Shown: positions 19,501-34,500 of the stretch, one piece after another
Layout of the letters: every line of letters begins with the position of its first letter
Position numbering within the stretch: position 1 is the first letter of the stretch
The notes under the pieces: model-generated
What the model was told of the DNA's origin: nothing
The model's database searches: none
The model's input: the letters and a program-made list of their open reading frames with translations, nothing else
Made by a program: the position numbers and the translations under genes
From: CAYJAZ01 sp964371865
GTDB lineage: Bacteria; Desulfobacterota; Desulfovibrionia; Desulfovibrionales; Desulfovibrionaceae
NCBI GenBank assembly: GCA_964371865.1
Contig: CAYJOR010000001.1
Location: 111,454 to 175,453, forward strand
Reading direction: 5' to 3'
DNA: 64,000 bases

Positions 19501-22500
19501 CAATCGCACCTGCGCCTGCAATAGCTTCTTGATCAATACCAATGTCGGAGCGAGCAGCAACATCAAGTGTTCCACTTATATCTAGCGTTGTGTGTTTACT
19601 TGCATCACTAGGAGCTTTTGCAGAGACAAAAGCATTAGTATCAGAATTGTTTACAATATTTGAATCTGCTACACCTATACCGGCGTACCCACCAACACCC
19701 ATGCCTGTTGCATATGTGCGGATTGTCATGAAGGTATCGGCAACAACATTAAGGTTTTTGAATTTACTGTCATTTTCAACATTAGCAACAAAAGCTGTTA
19801 CTTTTGCTGTATTAGTAATGTTTGAGCTACAGCCGGCTACACCAAATAAGTAACCTGCACCAAGTGCAAAGCTGTTTGCTTCAATATCTACGAGTCGATT
19901 GTCATCATTTCTATCGTTAAGAAGAGCATTTACTTTTAAATCTAGACCGTCTGATTGTGAACTAATACCGTCAATATAAGCTGCAACTGTTGATTTACCA
20001 CTAACAGGTTTGAAGTTAACTTCTGCTAAAGCTATACCTATTGAACCTAGTAATGAAATCGATGGGGTTATTGCATAGGCTTTTATCTCAGGTGTTGCGC
20101 TTGCATTTATTTTTACATTTTTCACATTTTCATTGATAACTAAATCAGTCGCATAAGCTTCAACACTGCCCTCTACATTCACACCAGCATAAGCACCGGC
20201 TCCGGCAAGAATACCACCTGCACCCGCTAAGGCTAAGGAGTAAACATTCCAGTCAGCATCAGATGTTATGTTATAATTGGTAACTTCTGTAAGTTCATTC
20301 GATGTTGCTTTTGCTACTACATCATTTTCTAAATTGATAACAGAAGTGATAATACCAATACCAAGTGCACCAACTGCCGCGCCTATACCTTTAATTGTAA
20401 GTTCGTTTGTTGAGTCTGCCTCAATATTTACAGTACCGATTTTATTGAAAGTTACATTATCTGAATGCGCTAAAACTGTACCATCAACAGTGGTTACCGC
20501 AATACCCATTGCAAGCGATAAACCTGTTCCCGCCGCAGCTTGCACACCAAGAGTTGATGAGGTTGTGCTTTCAATCGCTTTTACTGAAACTGAGTTCAAT
20601 GTATTAAAGTTAGCTTCACTTAGAAGTGCACTTACTTTACCATTGATATTATTTACAGCAACACCGCCACTAAATGCCCCAAGTAATCCAAGCGATACAC
20701 CGATAGCATAAGTGCTGATTGTGCTTTTTCTTGTTCCTATTACTGATAGCTTACTTGAATCGTTGCCAGTTACATCGCCATCACTCAATCTTGCTTCAAC
20801 ATCACCGCTGATAGTATTCACTGCTAAACCGAATCCACCTGCTGCTGAACCACCTGCAAGTGTGCCTACGAGTGCAGTTATACGTAAATCTTGAGTTGCT
20901 GAAATGTTAGAATTACCTGTGCCAAGGTTGAGATCTGTATTATCAACGATAGCAGAAGTATTACCTACTAAGTTATTCACAACAACCGCACCTGATAAGC
21001 CTACTCCACCCGCTGCCGCTGCGACAACATAAGATTGAATAGCTGATACGTTATTTGCTGTAAAATTCACTGTTTTTGTTGTTATTTTACTGTCTGAAAT
21101 ATTAGATTCAACATCAGTTTTGAAAATGTTTACAGCCATAGCACCTGCGCCTGCGACTCCACCAACTGCAAGAGATGCCGCAATTGATAAAATGCCGTTA
21201 GCACTTAAGGAATTACTATAATCTGTTGATTTTCTATCACTACTGCTAATATCTTCATTTGCACGAGATTCTTCTTTCTGCTTATTAGCATCAGTTTGAG
21301 ATTCTGTAAGTTTTCCTTGAGCTCTAGTAAGTGCTCCACCCATTTCAGCATTATTATCTTTATTGAGTGAGGTTAAATCGGTAGGAGTTGTTACTTTTGC
21401 TAAAGTCGCCTTTGTTGATACACTATTACTGCTTGTAACTTCGGAGTTTGTAATATCCGCTTTAATGTCACCTTGCATTACTGTTGTTGCAACTGAACCA
21501 GCTACCGCTCCTGCTGCACCTGCCGCAACAAATACTAAGGAGAAGTTGTTCATTGTAAGTTCAGAGGTAACATCAACATCTTTCGCCGATGTAACTTCAG
21601 AATTATGTAACTGAGCAATGCTTGAACCTTTATCAACGCTTATACCAACACCAGCACCACCAGCGCCACCACCTGCAAATGCCATAGCAACTGCAATTGT
21701 GTAACTGTTATTATTATTAGATACTGCAATATTTAAATCACCGGTACCTAAAGTGAGTTTTGAATTTTGTACAACCGCTAATGTGTGATTATTTGTCACA
21801 CTTATACCTATTGAACCATAACCAGAACCGCCACCGGCTCCCGCTACACCAGAACCAACTGTTACTGATTGTATGCTTGATTTTGCTTCTACATTAAGTC
21901 CTGTCGCTGTCATATCAACAGAATTTACAGACGCGCTAGATGCTTTCACTTCACTTATATCTTCTGATACATATGTTGAAGCACCGTATTTATTGCTTCT
22001 ATAAGTTACATTAATTTCATCACTTAAAGTAGCTCTTGGGAAATCGTAGCTACCGGTTTCTACATTTTTGAGTTTTGATTTCTTAATCGTTCCATTTGCA
22101 TTTACATCACTGAGAATGAACGAATAAAGTGTTGATTTACCGTCTTCATCTGTAAGTTCAAGATAATGTGTTGTATTTGTAACATTTTTAGTTGAAAGAG
22201 TTTTAGATGAATAGCTTTCGCCATCTTCATCAAATTCTACAAGTCTTAGATTGCTTCCGCTATCTATAGCACCGTAGGTTTTACCATCGTCAACACCGCC
22301 AAGAGCATTTGTTTTATTCTCTGACTCATTATGCGTATTTGCGATATCAGAAAGAGTACTTCCTGCGCTTGAAGCTACGTTGATAGAAAGTGATAAACCG
22401 CCTGCACCTGCGCCGGCACCAGCTATACCTATTGTACCTGCTACGATTGATGACGCATTTTCTGTTGTTACAGAAACATCACCAGAATCCATTATCATTC

Positions 22501-25500
22501 TTTCAGCATCTGTAATTGGCGAACCGTCAGCTTTTATTGTGGAGATATCAGAAGTTGTGGAATTTTCAAGAGCGTTGATAGCAAAACTGCCTACTCCTGC
22601 TCCTGCGCCTGCTGCTGCAATCGCTAAAGATAGAGCATAAACATCAGCTTTTGAATAAGATTTTACATCAACTTTACCAGAATCAAAGCTACTTCCAACT
22701 CCACCATTAATGTAGGCGTTGCTTCCTACTTTACCGATATTGAGTGCCAATGTTCCTGCACCTGCTCCTGCTCCTGATGCTGCAACAATACCGATTGTCG
22801 CCCACATTTTAGTTGTGTTTTTAGCATCAACTAATACTGAGCCTCTACTATTAAAAGTTCCACCTGTTGAAACTACAAGTGCCGCTTCGGAGTTAGAGTC
22901 TAGTTTATTCATAACAAGACCGCCGGCTCCCGCTCCTGTACCTGAAGCTGCAATAAGTACTAAAGCATTGACAAATTCAGATTTGTTATCGGCTTTTATT
23001 TCAACGCTACCAGTATTAATCGAACTTGAAATAACTTTAGCTCTGGTTGTAAATGCTGAATTTTTACCCTTGCTTTGAGCTTCAAGTTCTTGAGATGTTG
23101 TTTTATTTTCTTTACCACTGCTAGGATCATAAGCCGCTGCATCGCCCCACGCTGAGAGGTTCAATGAAACTCCACCTGCGCCTGCGCCTGTTCCGCCTGC
23201 CGCTACGCCAACAGATATTGTAATTACTTGAGTAGTATTAAGTGCTGTTGCTTTTAATGCACCTGCTACTGATAAATCTGTGTTTGTAATGTCAGCCGTT
23301 ACATTATTACCTGCAAATGAAAGCACTACAGCACCTGCCGCACCTGCTGTTCCACCTGCACCAACAACTATACCAACAGTCAACATGTTTGTATTACCAA
23401 CTGCGCTTACAACTAAGTTGCCAGCTGTTGTTGTAAAGCTACCATCTGTTATATATGCTTGTGCATTTCCGGCTACTCTGGCTAAACTGAATATTCCAGC
23501 CGCACCCACTGATCCACCTGCACCAACTGCAATCATAAATGACCACGCCATGCCTGAAGTTATAGCCGATACTTTACCAGAACCGCTCGTAATTGTACTT
23601 TTACCTATATGTGCTGCTGAGTTTACAGTCAATAAGTTCACCGCAATAGCGCCTGATACACCAACGTTTGAACTTGCGCCAACTGCTAAATCAACTGACA
23701 TTAAAGCACTGTTTTGTAGAGCTTCAACAACTAATGCACCACTAGAGTTAATTATACTGTTATCTAAGCCGGATTCTGCAAGTTCACCACCAAGTTCAGG
23801 AGCAACATAACCACTGTCGCTTGATGCGTTTGCGCTTTCACCGTATTCATCATTTGAAGTGTATTCACTTGTGCCATCTTCTTCTAAGTCTTTTGAGAAT
23901 CCATGGCTAAGTTCACGAGCTTTATCTTGTTGATCTTCATCACTCATCGAAGATAAATCTAATTTATCAGCTTTGCTCATACCAAGATTCAAGCTAAGAG
24001 CCGCTCCAACACCTGCAGAACCGCCAGATGCAGCTACTGCAACCACTAAGGCAACCGCCCCAGATTCGTTTTTAGAAGAGACTGTGACATTTTTAAGTTT
24101 AGAATTATCTACCCTTGAACCGTTCCAACCTTGTAAAGTTGATTTATTGATAATTGCACGAGTTTCATTATCAAGCACGTTGATAGCAATAGATGCACCA
24201 ACAGCTGCTCCACCACCACTTGCCGATACAGATAATACTCCGCCGAACGCTGCCGCTGAAGATATAGCTTCAACTTTAGCATTTCCGCCACCCGTAAAGC
24301 GAATTGTATTATTATCTACAATTGCATGAGTTGAACGTTGTAACCAGTTGAAGTTCAATGCGCCTGATACTGACGTAGAACTTGCTGATACACCAACTGC
24401 GATTACAAGTGAGAATATTCCGCTTTCAGGATTGAATAAAGCATCATTTGGATTAAAGTTACCGCTTCCTGTGTCTTCATTGCTTACAGAAACGCCTTGT
24501 TCTTTTGTGTCATCGTTATTGAATTGAGATGTTTCTACATCATTAACGCCTGCACCTTGCATGTAGCTTGCTGTTCTCCAGTCGCCAACTAATGTTGATG
24601 GTTGTGCTTCTTTTGCTACAACTGCAAGATCGCCACCAACAGTGACCATGCTTGTGCCACTAAGTTCTGCAAGAACTTCACGTATAATAATATTTTCGCT
24701 AAGTGTTGCTTGTGCTGCAAGACCACTTGTCGCAACACTTACACCAAGCGCAATGTTGACTATCTGACTTGAACCCAGTGCTGAAATTGATAAGTCACCA
24801 CCGCTTGTTATAGAATCAAGATTAGTAACTGTTGCGCTTACACGACTTGAAATAACACTTGTATTATTTGCTAAGCCAACTGCGTTCGATCCAACTGCCG
24901 CCGCTACTGTAATAGCCCAGATTTTTGTGATATCATTTGCTGAAATATCAATATTTCTACCAGCATATAAACTTGCGCTTTTACCTGTTTCTTTATAAAT
25001 ATTTACAACTGAACCCGTGGTTACTACGTTCACACCAAGGAATAAACCGCCGCCTGTTCCACCTGTTGAAACAGCAACATTCACTGCCAATGCAAAAATA
25101 TCTGCAAGGTTGTTTGCTTCTACGGTGAGATCTGTTCCTGCTTTCAAGCTTGAGTTTTTGATGTCAACAAGTGCGCCACTGCCTGTAATTGTGTTAGAGG
25201 CAATATTCAAGCTCAATGCCACGCCTGACCCAACTGAAATTGCTGCGCCTAAAGCTATAGATCTAATAACTACGCTATTTGTTGCCGCTATATTAATATT
25301 ATCACTTGCGTCAAAAGTTGCGTTTTCAACTGCAATCTCTACGGAGGTATCAACTGCGTTCACTGCTACTAAACCGCCAAGAGCCGCTGAACTACCAATC
25401 ACAAGACCAAGGTTAAAGTTTACAGAAATAATATTTGAGTTGAAATCAATACCACTTGTAGAAAGTGCACTGTTTACATCTTTATTGTCATTTCCGTCAG

Positions 25501-28500
25501 CGTCTTTACTTGCGCTTTTAATCCATGCAAGTGTAGAATCAGAACCTTTTGCGCTTTGCTCTGCTAATACGTTAATGCTTCCTGAGCTTGTATAAAGACT
25601 ACTATCGAAAATGTTCACATAAGTATCATTAAGAATAATATTCGGATTAGCAGTTAAGCTTTTAGCAGCAGCACCAAGGTTTACTGTATGGATAGCATTT
25701 CCGCCGTCAGCAAGTACATCTATATCACCTTGAGTAGTGATATTAGCATTATAAATTTGTGCTAGTTGTTTTGAATTTATAACATTAACAGCTATTGTAC
25801 CGGCTATTGCAGAAGTGCTACCTGCTGAAGCAGCTATAGAAGCAGAAATACCTAGAATATAAGATAAATCTTTTGCACTAACTCTAATAGGGCCTCGCGC
25901 TGCAATAGCTAGAGGATTTGTATTATTAATGACTGCTTGAACGTTTTTATTAATCACGTTTGCTGAAACTGCCAAGCTCTTCGCTGACGCATTTTCGCCG
26001 ATTGCAACTGCTACTGATGCAGTTACACCTATAATTTCACCTATAGATTCAGCATCAACTGTCAATCCACCAGCACTTCCGCTTTGATTGATAGGAGTAT
26101 CTTCAAGTTCTGCTGCAACATCATTAGAAATAATGTTAATTCCTATTGCACCACCTGCTTGACTTCCTTTACTTACACCAACTTGACCGGCTATAGCAAC
26201 TATACTGCTACCTTTTTTATCCGACCCATCAATTGTGTAATCACGAGCAACAATATTTATTTTACCATTAGATGTTGTAATATCAGAATTACTTACATTT
26301 GCTGTTACATCACGAGCAATAACGTTTACTGTTGCTGAACCTGCAAAGTTTGTTTTTGTTGAAGCACTAGCCTCTGTTCCTGTTGATACACTTATACCCG
26401 CCGCTATAGCAATAATTGCGCTTGAAGTTTCAGCTAAAACTTGCATACAAGTTTGGGTATTTTTACCATATAAAGTTATAATTGAGTTTGATACGCTTGC
26501 TGTTACGTCAAGAGTTTCATTTCCTTCATTTTGTGTAAGGAAGTCATCATATCCATCAGGTTCACTGTCCGCACCTATAGGAGGAATTACTGAGCCTGCT
26601 ATAACGTTTGCTGAAATAGCTGCTGCCGCATTGTTTCCTGTTGATAAGCTAATTCCGCCCGCAAGTGAAATAATGCTTGCTTCGTTCCCAGCATTCACTC
26701 TAAGTGAATTTGCATTTACGCTTGCGTAATCAAGACTTGAATTTGTGCCTGTTGATATTACGTTCACACCAATTGTAAGCGCATAAGCATCACCATTTGC
26801 AATTGATGCCGCACCTGCAATCGCTATAATATCTTGACGTGATAAACCTGCAATTACGATATCTGTATCACTTGAAGATTTCCCTGCATTGATATCAACG
26901 TATTTTACATAACTATTAGATTTTGATGTAAGCACATTTACTGAAACTACACCACCAACCGATGTTGATTTCTGCCCTGTTGTATTTGTATTATTAGGAT
27001 CATTCTTTGCTTTTCCTGATAATCCTAATGAACCACCTATAGAAAGGATACCAAATTTATCGGTTGCAATAACGCTTAGGTCTCCGCCTACTTCAATTTG
27101 CGCTCTTTCAGTCTCAGCTTTACCTTCGATATAAGCAGTTGTATCGCCATCTACAATATTGAGAACAATTGCGCCGGCTAAAGAATCGCCGCCGAGTGCA
27201 ACACCTGCACTTGCGCCTATTGTAATAAGGTTATAGCCATTGCTTACTGTGTCGATCCCTGTTGAACCTGGATCGTTATCGTCTACATTTTTATTAATTT
27301 CAGGAGCAACATCATTTCCGTTTGTTGCTGTTACAGAAACATTACCAGATACTGAAATATCACCATTTTTAATGTATGACATTGTATCGCCTGAAAGCAC
27401 GTTCACACCAATTGATAAACCAACACCTGCTGCATCGCCAAAACCGCCGCCGCCGGCTACTGTTATCATCAATACATCTTTGATGGTTTCAAGTGTGAGT
27501 GAGCCTTGCTCTACTGTTAAATCTGTATTTGTTACAAAGGTTTTAGCATCAGAGGTGCGGATATTCGCCATGATAGTTCCGCCGTAGCCTGAACCTGATG
27601 TTGAAGCCGCTAAACCTGCGCCTAGAACTAAAGAGAAACCTTCATCTTTTGCACTTAAGTTTATATTACCATCTGCAATACTAGCAGCACTGCGATGTCC
27701 TGTTGCAATCATTTCTTCAACATTTTCAATATATGCTTGAGTATCTCTGTCCATGATTGTAACGACAGCAGCACCTGCACCGGCTATGGAGTCAGATGAA
27801 CTTTCATTTCTTGAACCATTTGAATTTGTACTGCTTTTTGTTATAGCAAGAGCACCGGCTAGAGTAACTTGTTTTGTGTCGTTTAATGCACGAGCCACAA
27901 ATCCTGCTACAACTAACTTAGAAAGATTTTGCACTGCTATTCTGGTATCTTCTGAGGTGTAACCTACGAAAATTTGTCCTGTAATAGCTTTATTTACTGT
28001 TTGACCTTGAGTTGATGTAGGTTGTTGAGTTGGAGTTGAACCATCAGAAGTAGTTCCACCTCCTAGAGTATTTGTTGCATTATTTACACTAGATGCGCCG
28101 CTTTCTAATTTTGAAGTTGCTGAGTTGATATTCTGCTGTCTTGCAAGCATTGCGTCTAAGTCAGCTTTGTATTTTGCTTTTTCTTCAGCAGTCATTGCAG
28201 CGTATGTTTTCTTTTCTTCATCAGTCATGGAAGATTCAGTTTTCTTATCCTGATTCGGCATGAGTGTAGATACGCTTGAAAGTGCACTACTTACGCTTTG
28301 AGCTGATGAAGTTGCATTTAAAGCACCACTTCCCGGAGTAGTAGTCGCTGTTCCAGTTCCTGGTTTATTTGTTTCTTTTTGCGGCGGTGATGCAATTGAA
28401 CCACCTACTACTACAGAAACGCCACGACCTGTATTAAGTGCATTCATTTCAGCAAAACCTAATACGCTGATTCTGCCACCGTTTACATCAGCTCCATAGA

Positions 28501-31500
28501 TATCTGCTGATGTGTCGCGTTCAGCAACTTGCACAAATACAGTACCGCCCATCGCTGTGCTACCTGTATTAAACGTGAGCGAAAGTTGTGTATAAACTGT
28601 TTCATCTTTCGCTGAAATATAAAGGCTGTTTTTACCATCATAACCAAGGCCATCACCAATAGCTACTCTACCGCTACCGATGTTTAGCTCTGATTTAGTT
28701 GTATTATCCATATAAAGCACGCCAATAGAACCGGACATGCTTGATAAACTACCACTTGCACCCGCTTGTAACAATGAAAGCATCCCATTATCTGATTTAG
28801 ATACAAGAGAGAAACTTTCACCCATAATAAGTGTGCTTGAATTAGAAATTGAATCTCTTGAACCAACAATTGCTCTTGTATCATGATCGGAATAAAGCGC
28901 TTGTAAAGTCACACCTACGCCATCTTGAGACGATGGTTTGTGTGCAGGGAATAATAGATTTTTTATGCCCGCAGAAGTAGTAGGTATTCTGTTAGCATAA
29001 GTTTTTATTGTATTCATAGCACTACCGATAATGCTTTGATTACTTCCTGAATTATTATTTGTCTGCTTGCTTGTAGGAACAAGAGCGTTTACACGTGCGC
29101 CTTTACCTGTGCCCATTTTACCGGCTAAGTTTATTGTTTTATCTGAGCTTGTCGCTTCAATAAATATACCGTTTGAAATTGCTTCATTCGCAAGTTTTCC
29201 GGTTTTTGGTAAGTCTTCAGTAATTGCATTTCTTGTGCGTACATCATCAAGTGATTCAGCTAGATAGAATGTATTAGCATCACGAACGATTACATAATAT
29301 GTTACATCATCTCCATCACCGCTGTGAATCACTGCTTGACCATCTTTAAGTCCATGATTCGCAACTGTTAAGTAGCTTGCCGGATCCATAAGGAAACTAT
29401 TATCAAATGCTACTGCCTCAATTGATCTATCCAATGTAATTTCATTTGCTGAACCTATAACATATTCTCTTGCCCATAGGGTTTCAGTAAATGGATCTGT
29501 TAGCGTAAAGGCGTAGTCGCCATAAGTTTTTACGGTGTAGAAGCTTATTTCATCATCTTCAATTGTACCGTTGCCATCATAATCGAAGGAATAAGTCACA
29601 AGACTGCCGTCCACAAGATTATGTTCGTCATCTGTAGTTATAATGTAGTGAGAAAGTCCTACTGTATCTAAATTGAATGTATGACTGGTTGGTACAAGTG
29701 AAAGTGTACCTTCCATACTTGCTATGTCTAAGAATTCAAATGCTATGAAATTGTCATATGAATCAGCAAAGCGCATATTAATGATGTTACCATTAGCATC
29801 AAGTTCTAACTCAACAAATAGACTTGTACCATCAATAATTGATGTACCGTCGCTAAGTTTTGCATTTCCTGTGAATACAAGTTCTGCACCATTATACATT
29901 CCTGTTGTAGAGCCATTAATTGTGATGTTTGAACCGGATTTTTCAGCTTCAAACTCAGTTTTAGCATTTACTAAAGTAAGCATATGAACGCTATCAGAAT
30001 CCAGAATAACATTAAGTGCGCTTCCATTTTCGCTTACTGACAATGTAATAACTTCTGAACCATCTTCTAAAGTTGTAATTGATTTTACATAATAAGTTGA
30101 ATCGTCTACAAGACCGGAAGCAGGTGAACCTTCAACTTGATATTTTACACTATCACCCACTTCAAAAGTATTGCCAACAACAAGAAGTTGTAAACTTTCA
30201 TTTTGTTCAAGCACACTACCGGAAGTGTTTAGAGTCAATTTGAAATCGTCAAGACCATTGCTACTTACACCTGATGGAACTTCATAAGCGTTTCCATCAC
30301 TATCTATAAGTTTTACAGCTTGGTTAGATAAGCGAATAACTGTAAATGTTGCTACGCTAGTATATTGTGGTGTTCCGTCTGCGTTCAAGTAGACTGCGCC
30401 TCTTGAATCTCTTGCAAGACCAGAAAGAGTTACGCTATCACCTGTTTGGAAATCATGATCGCCAATGAAGAAAGCGTTTGGATCATTCAATTGGTTTTCT
30501 TGCTCAATTACTAAAGGAGCTTGTGAGCTTGGATCGGTCAATGCAAAAGTATGAGTTGCATTTCCTGAAATTCCAACACCAACCATAATATAATCGCCAA
30601 CACTTTCGCCACTTGCTTCATCAAATAATTGTAAAGCAAATGAGCCATCAGGAAGTGTTGTTACTTCATATTTTGAACCAGATACAAGTCCGCTAATAAC
30701 ATTAGAATTTGAACATGTATAAGTGATAACATCACCATCTTCAAGTCCGAAGGCTATAGGTTTAGGACTTGTAATAGCATCGCTTAGCAGGGTAATTGTT
30801 CCACCATTAATTGTACCTGAGCTAACGTTTACATTTTCAGCTGTAAAATCAGAACCTTTAAAAGTAGTATCTGCTACAACTGCACCTGTGCTGTCGTATT
30901 TAGTGAAAGTATGACTTGAGTTTAAACCTTTACCAAGTGAAAGAGCTATTTCCTTACCACTTGTATCTGTTAGGATAAAACTTGAATTACCAAGAATTTG
31001 TAATTGATATTCACGCCCGTTTACTAATCCGCCTAAAGTATTGCTTGGATCAGATGATGTATATGTTATTGTATCACCTGATACAAAACCTTCAAATGGA
31101 TTGTACTGTGCTGTATTTGAAGCATTATATTCTGCTGTTGTGAAGCGGAATTTAATATTTGCCGCTTTCTTTTGTTCGTCTGTAGCTTTTAGGATAAAGT
31201 AATCTTGCTCAACTGATGTGTCAATTGAGAATTTTTCATAACTGCTTGATAAGTTACCATTTGTTATTTTTTGAAGCGAAATTTGTAAATCATTAAGAAC
31301 AGATACCATATAAAGTGAATTTGTATCAAGCCCTAGATTATCTGAAACAGCAACGATATCGCCTGTTACAAGCCCGTGAGTATCAGTAAAAGTTAGAATT
31401 TCACGTTCATCAGCAGTCCAACTATTGCCATCAAGAGTAACATCAAGTTTAGATTCTTCTACACTTTGGAATAGGAAGTAGTGAGTGCCATTAGTAGATG

Positions 31501-34500
31501 AGCTTGTGCCGATGTCTATTTTATCTTTACTTGTAGCATTTGCGTAGAGGCTCATTTTACCACTAGCATCTACTTTTGCAAAATAGGTTTGTCCACTTGT
31601 TAAACCTACTAGAGCAGCAGCATTTTCACCTACTTCATAAGTTACGTATGAGTTTCTTTCTTTGTAAGTAGAATCAACTGTGATTGTGTTATTAGTTTCA
31701 TCAACATTAGCGTTCTTTATTCCGCCTGTTCTGATAATACTTACGTTAGAACCAACAATAACATTAGATATATTTTCTTGACCAATATACGCTACTGTTC
31801 CTGCTGTTGATGACTGAGCCGCACCGCCTGATGCTGCATAAATATAAGAGTTTGGTAATAAGTAACCTTCCGCGCCGCCTACAGAATCAAGATTAAAGAG
31901 AGCGCCGCCTACAACATCTTGGGCATCAAAATACAAATCATCTGCGCTATCAAGAAGACCTTGTACTTGCTCAGCAATATCTTCAATAAAACTAATAGGT
32001 ATGCTTGTAAGCAACGATCCAGCAGCTTCTGCTATTTCCATGTAAGGACGAGCCGCTCTTACAGTTTCAGGTAAACGATAGTTTGCATCAGAAGTAATAT
32101 CTACACGAGTAGCATATTCTATAATTGCGCCCTCAGCCACTTTTACGAGAGCTTCGTTTGTAAGGTGAGATACACCAATCGCAACTGCTACACCTTTAGT
32201 TATAGCCACAGGAGTTGTGCTTAGAGAGAATACATGATTAGTTGTATCGCCCGCGCCACTTGGTAGAGTCCAATTTACTCTGTTACCAGACGCATCTTTT
32301 AAGGTGAACGTGTTACCGTTTACACTTGCAACAGTATAAGTTGTTCCAACTGATAAACCGGCAAGCGCAGTTGAACCATTTTCAACGCTGTAGCTAACTT
32401 TATCCCCAACTTTAAATGGAACAGGAGATGTTGAAGTTAGGCTATTATTTGAGGTTACACTTGAACCAGGAATAACAACTTTTGCTCCGCCAACTACTGT
32501 TGATTTTTCAAAGGTGTGAGTTGTTGCTGTATCCGCACTTTTTGCAGTTACATTTATAGTTGCACCGTTTGCATTTTTCAAGGTGAAAGAATCAGCTGTT
32601 TTAGAAGCTATTGTATACTGTTGACCGGAGGTCAATCCAACAAGAGAATCCGCAGTGTTTGAGCTTGTATATGTTACTGTATCACCAACAGCAAATGTGC
32701 TTGCAATATTAACTTTACCGGCAGTTATATCAGCATTTTTTGCTTGATTTTGTGCCGCAGGTTGATCAACTCTTTTAAATGTGTGTTCACTGTTTGCGCT
32801 AGGAGCTGAAATAGTTATTTTTTTGCCTGTAGTTTCATCAGCAAGTGTAAAGCCAATTGAAGTTACAGATAACACTTTATAATTTTTATTATTTACTAAT
32901 CCACCGGCTGCTGCTGTAGATGTATATGTTACAACATCACCTACATTAAATACTTTAGAGCGACAGTCGATTAAGCTTGAAGCAAGATTTGAACCAAGAA
33001 GCGTTACAGAATCTGCTGTTTGAGAAACTATCCCGTTTGTATCCGGAGTTGTGTTTTCAAAGAAGTGAGTTGTTTTTGTCCAATCATCACTAAGATTGCT
33101 TCCGCTAAGTGCGTTTTTATCTTTGAAATGTAAAACGTGTGTATCTTCAGCATTTTGTATTGTAAATTCGGTATCACTAAGCACGGTAACTTTATAAGTT
33201 TTACCGCTTACTAAACCAGGAATTGCATGTGCTGAATCTGTACAGGTATATTTAATCATATCACCTGTTTTAAATCCATGCGCTTTTTGTGTAGTGATAT
33301 TACCAACATTCAAAACTTTAGAAACTTGTACTTTTTCAATAGGTGCCGGAGTTGTCGGCGTGCTAGGAGGTGTGGTTGCAGTTGTTGCAGACGGTGCCGC
33401 CGGAGTTGGTTGCTTAGTTTGTGTATAAGTTGAATTTGCTGATACTTCTATCATAGGAGTAGTGTTAGAAGTAGCATCTAAATGAACAGCACCCATACTT
33501 GAAATTATTTTTGCAGTTGCGCCAATTTCTGTAACTGCGCTTGTATCAAAGAAAGTAAACGCGCTTGCTGAACCTAAACCAATACCTTGTTTACCTAACG
33601 CGTCGCCCAAGAAACCAATAGGGATAAGACGATTAATTATTTTTGTTATACTTTCACTTTGTTTGCTTACTAAAGTAGCTTCTTCAGCTCCTTCTTTTTG
33701 TTCTTGACTAGCTTCTTTATCTTTCTTAGCCGGTTGATTTGTTTCAGAAACTAATGTGACTTTACTTACTGAATCTGATTCTACTGTAATATCAGCTATA
33801 GCATTCAAATCAGCTTTCATAACCACGTTACTTTCAGCAGCACCAAAATTAAGCGCAAGCGCAATAGCTAAATTGCCGGCTCCTGATGAGTTCGCATTAG
33901 CAACTGTGGATAATATAGTTTCATTTGTGCTGGTTACAGAAATATTATTGCCGGCATTAACTACTACATTTTGACCTAAAATTGTGCTGGCGTTTGATTC
34001 ATTCACACCTATAGCAACTGCTGTTGCATATACTGATTTTTTCGCTTTATTAGTTTTTGTACTTGAACTAGATGTTGAGCCAGATGTACCTTTTTTATTA
34101 GATGTTGTCGCTGTATAAAGTGACTTTAAAGTCATGCGGTTTTCGTTTGTGGAAGTTGTGCCGATATTAACATCTTTTGTGGCAGATATAAGAACATCGT
34201 CGCTATCACTTTCACCAATACTAACAACTGCATTCGCTTGGTTTATACCCAAAATAAAACCAAAAGATCCAGTAGCTTTTTCTTGTTCATTACCAGCTTT
34301 TGCTGATGCAGTAACATTTACATCACCATTACTTGCATTTAGTGAGCTTGCACCTGATACTGTAATATTAGCCTCAGCACTTGAAAAAGTTACTAAAACT
34401 GGCAAATCTACTGTGATTTGAGAAAATAACTCACTCATAAAATAACTTATAGGATCAGTTACTTTTCCTACAAGAGAGTTTATGGCACCAAGTGCAGGAG

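Noticed and set aside
19000..28900. Possible CRISPR or tandem-repeat array
   Set aside because: The repeats are imperfect, of variable spacing and in frame with one protein. There are no uniform repeat-spacer units and no cas genes.
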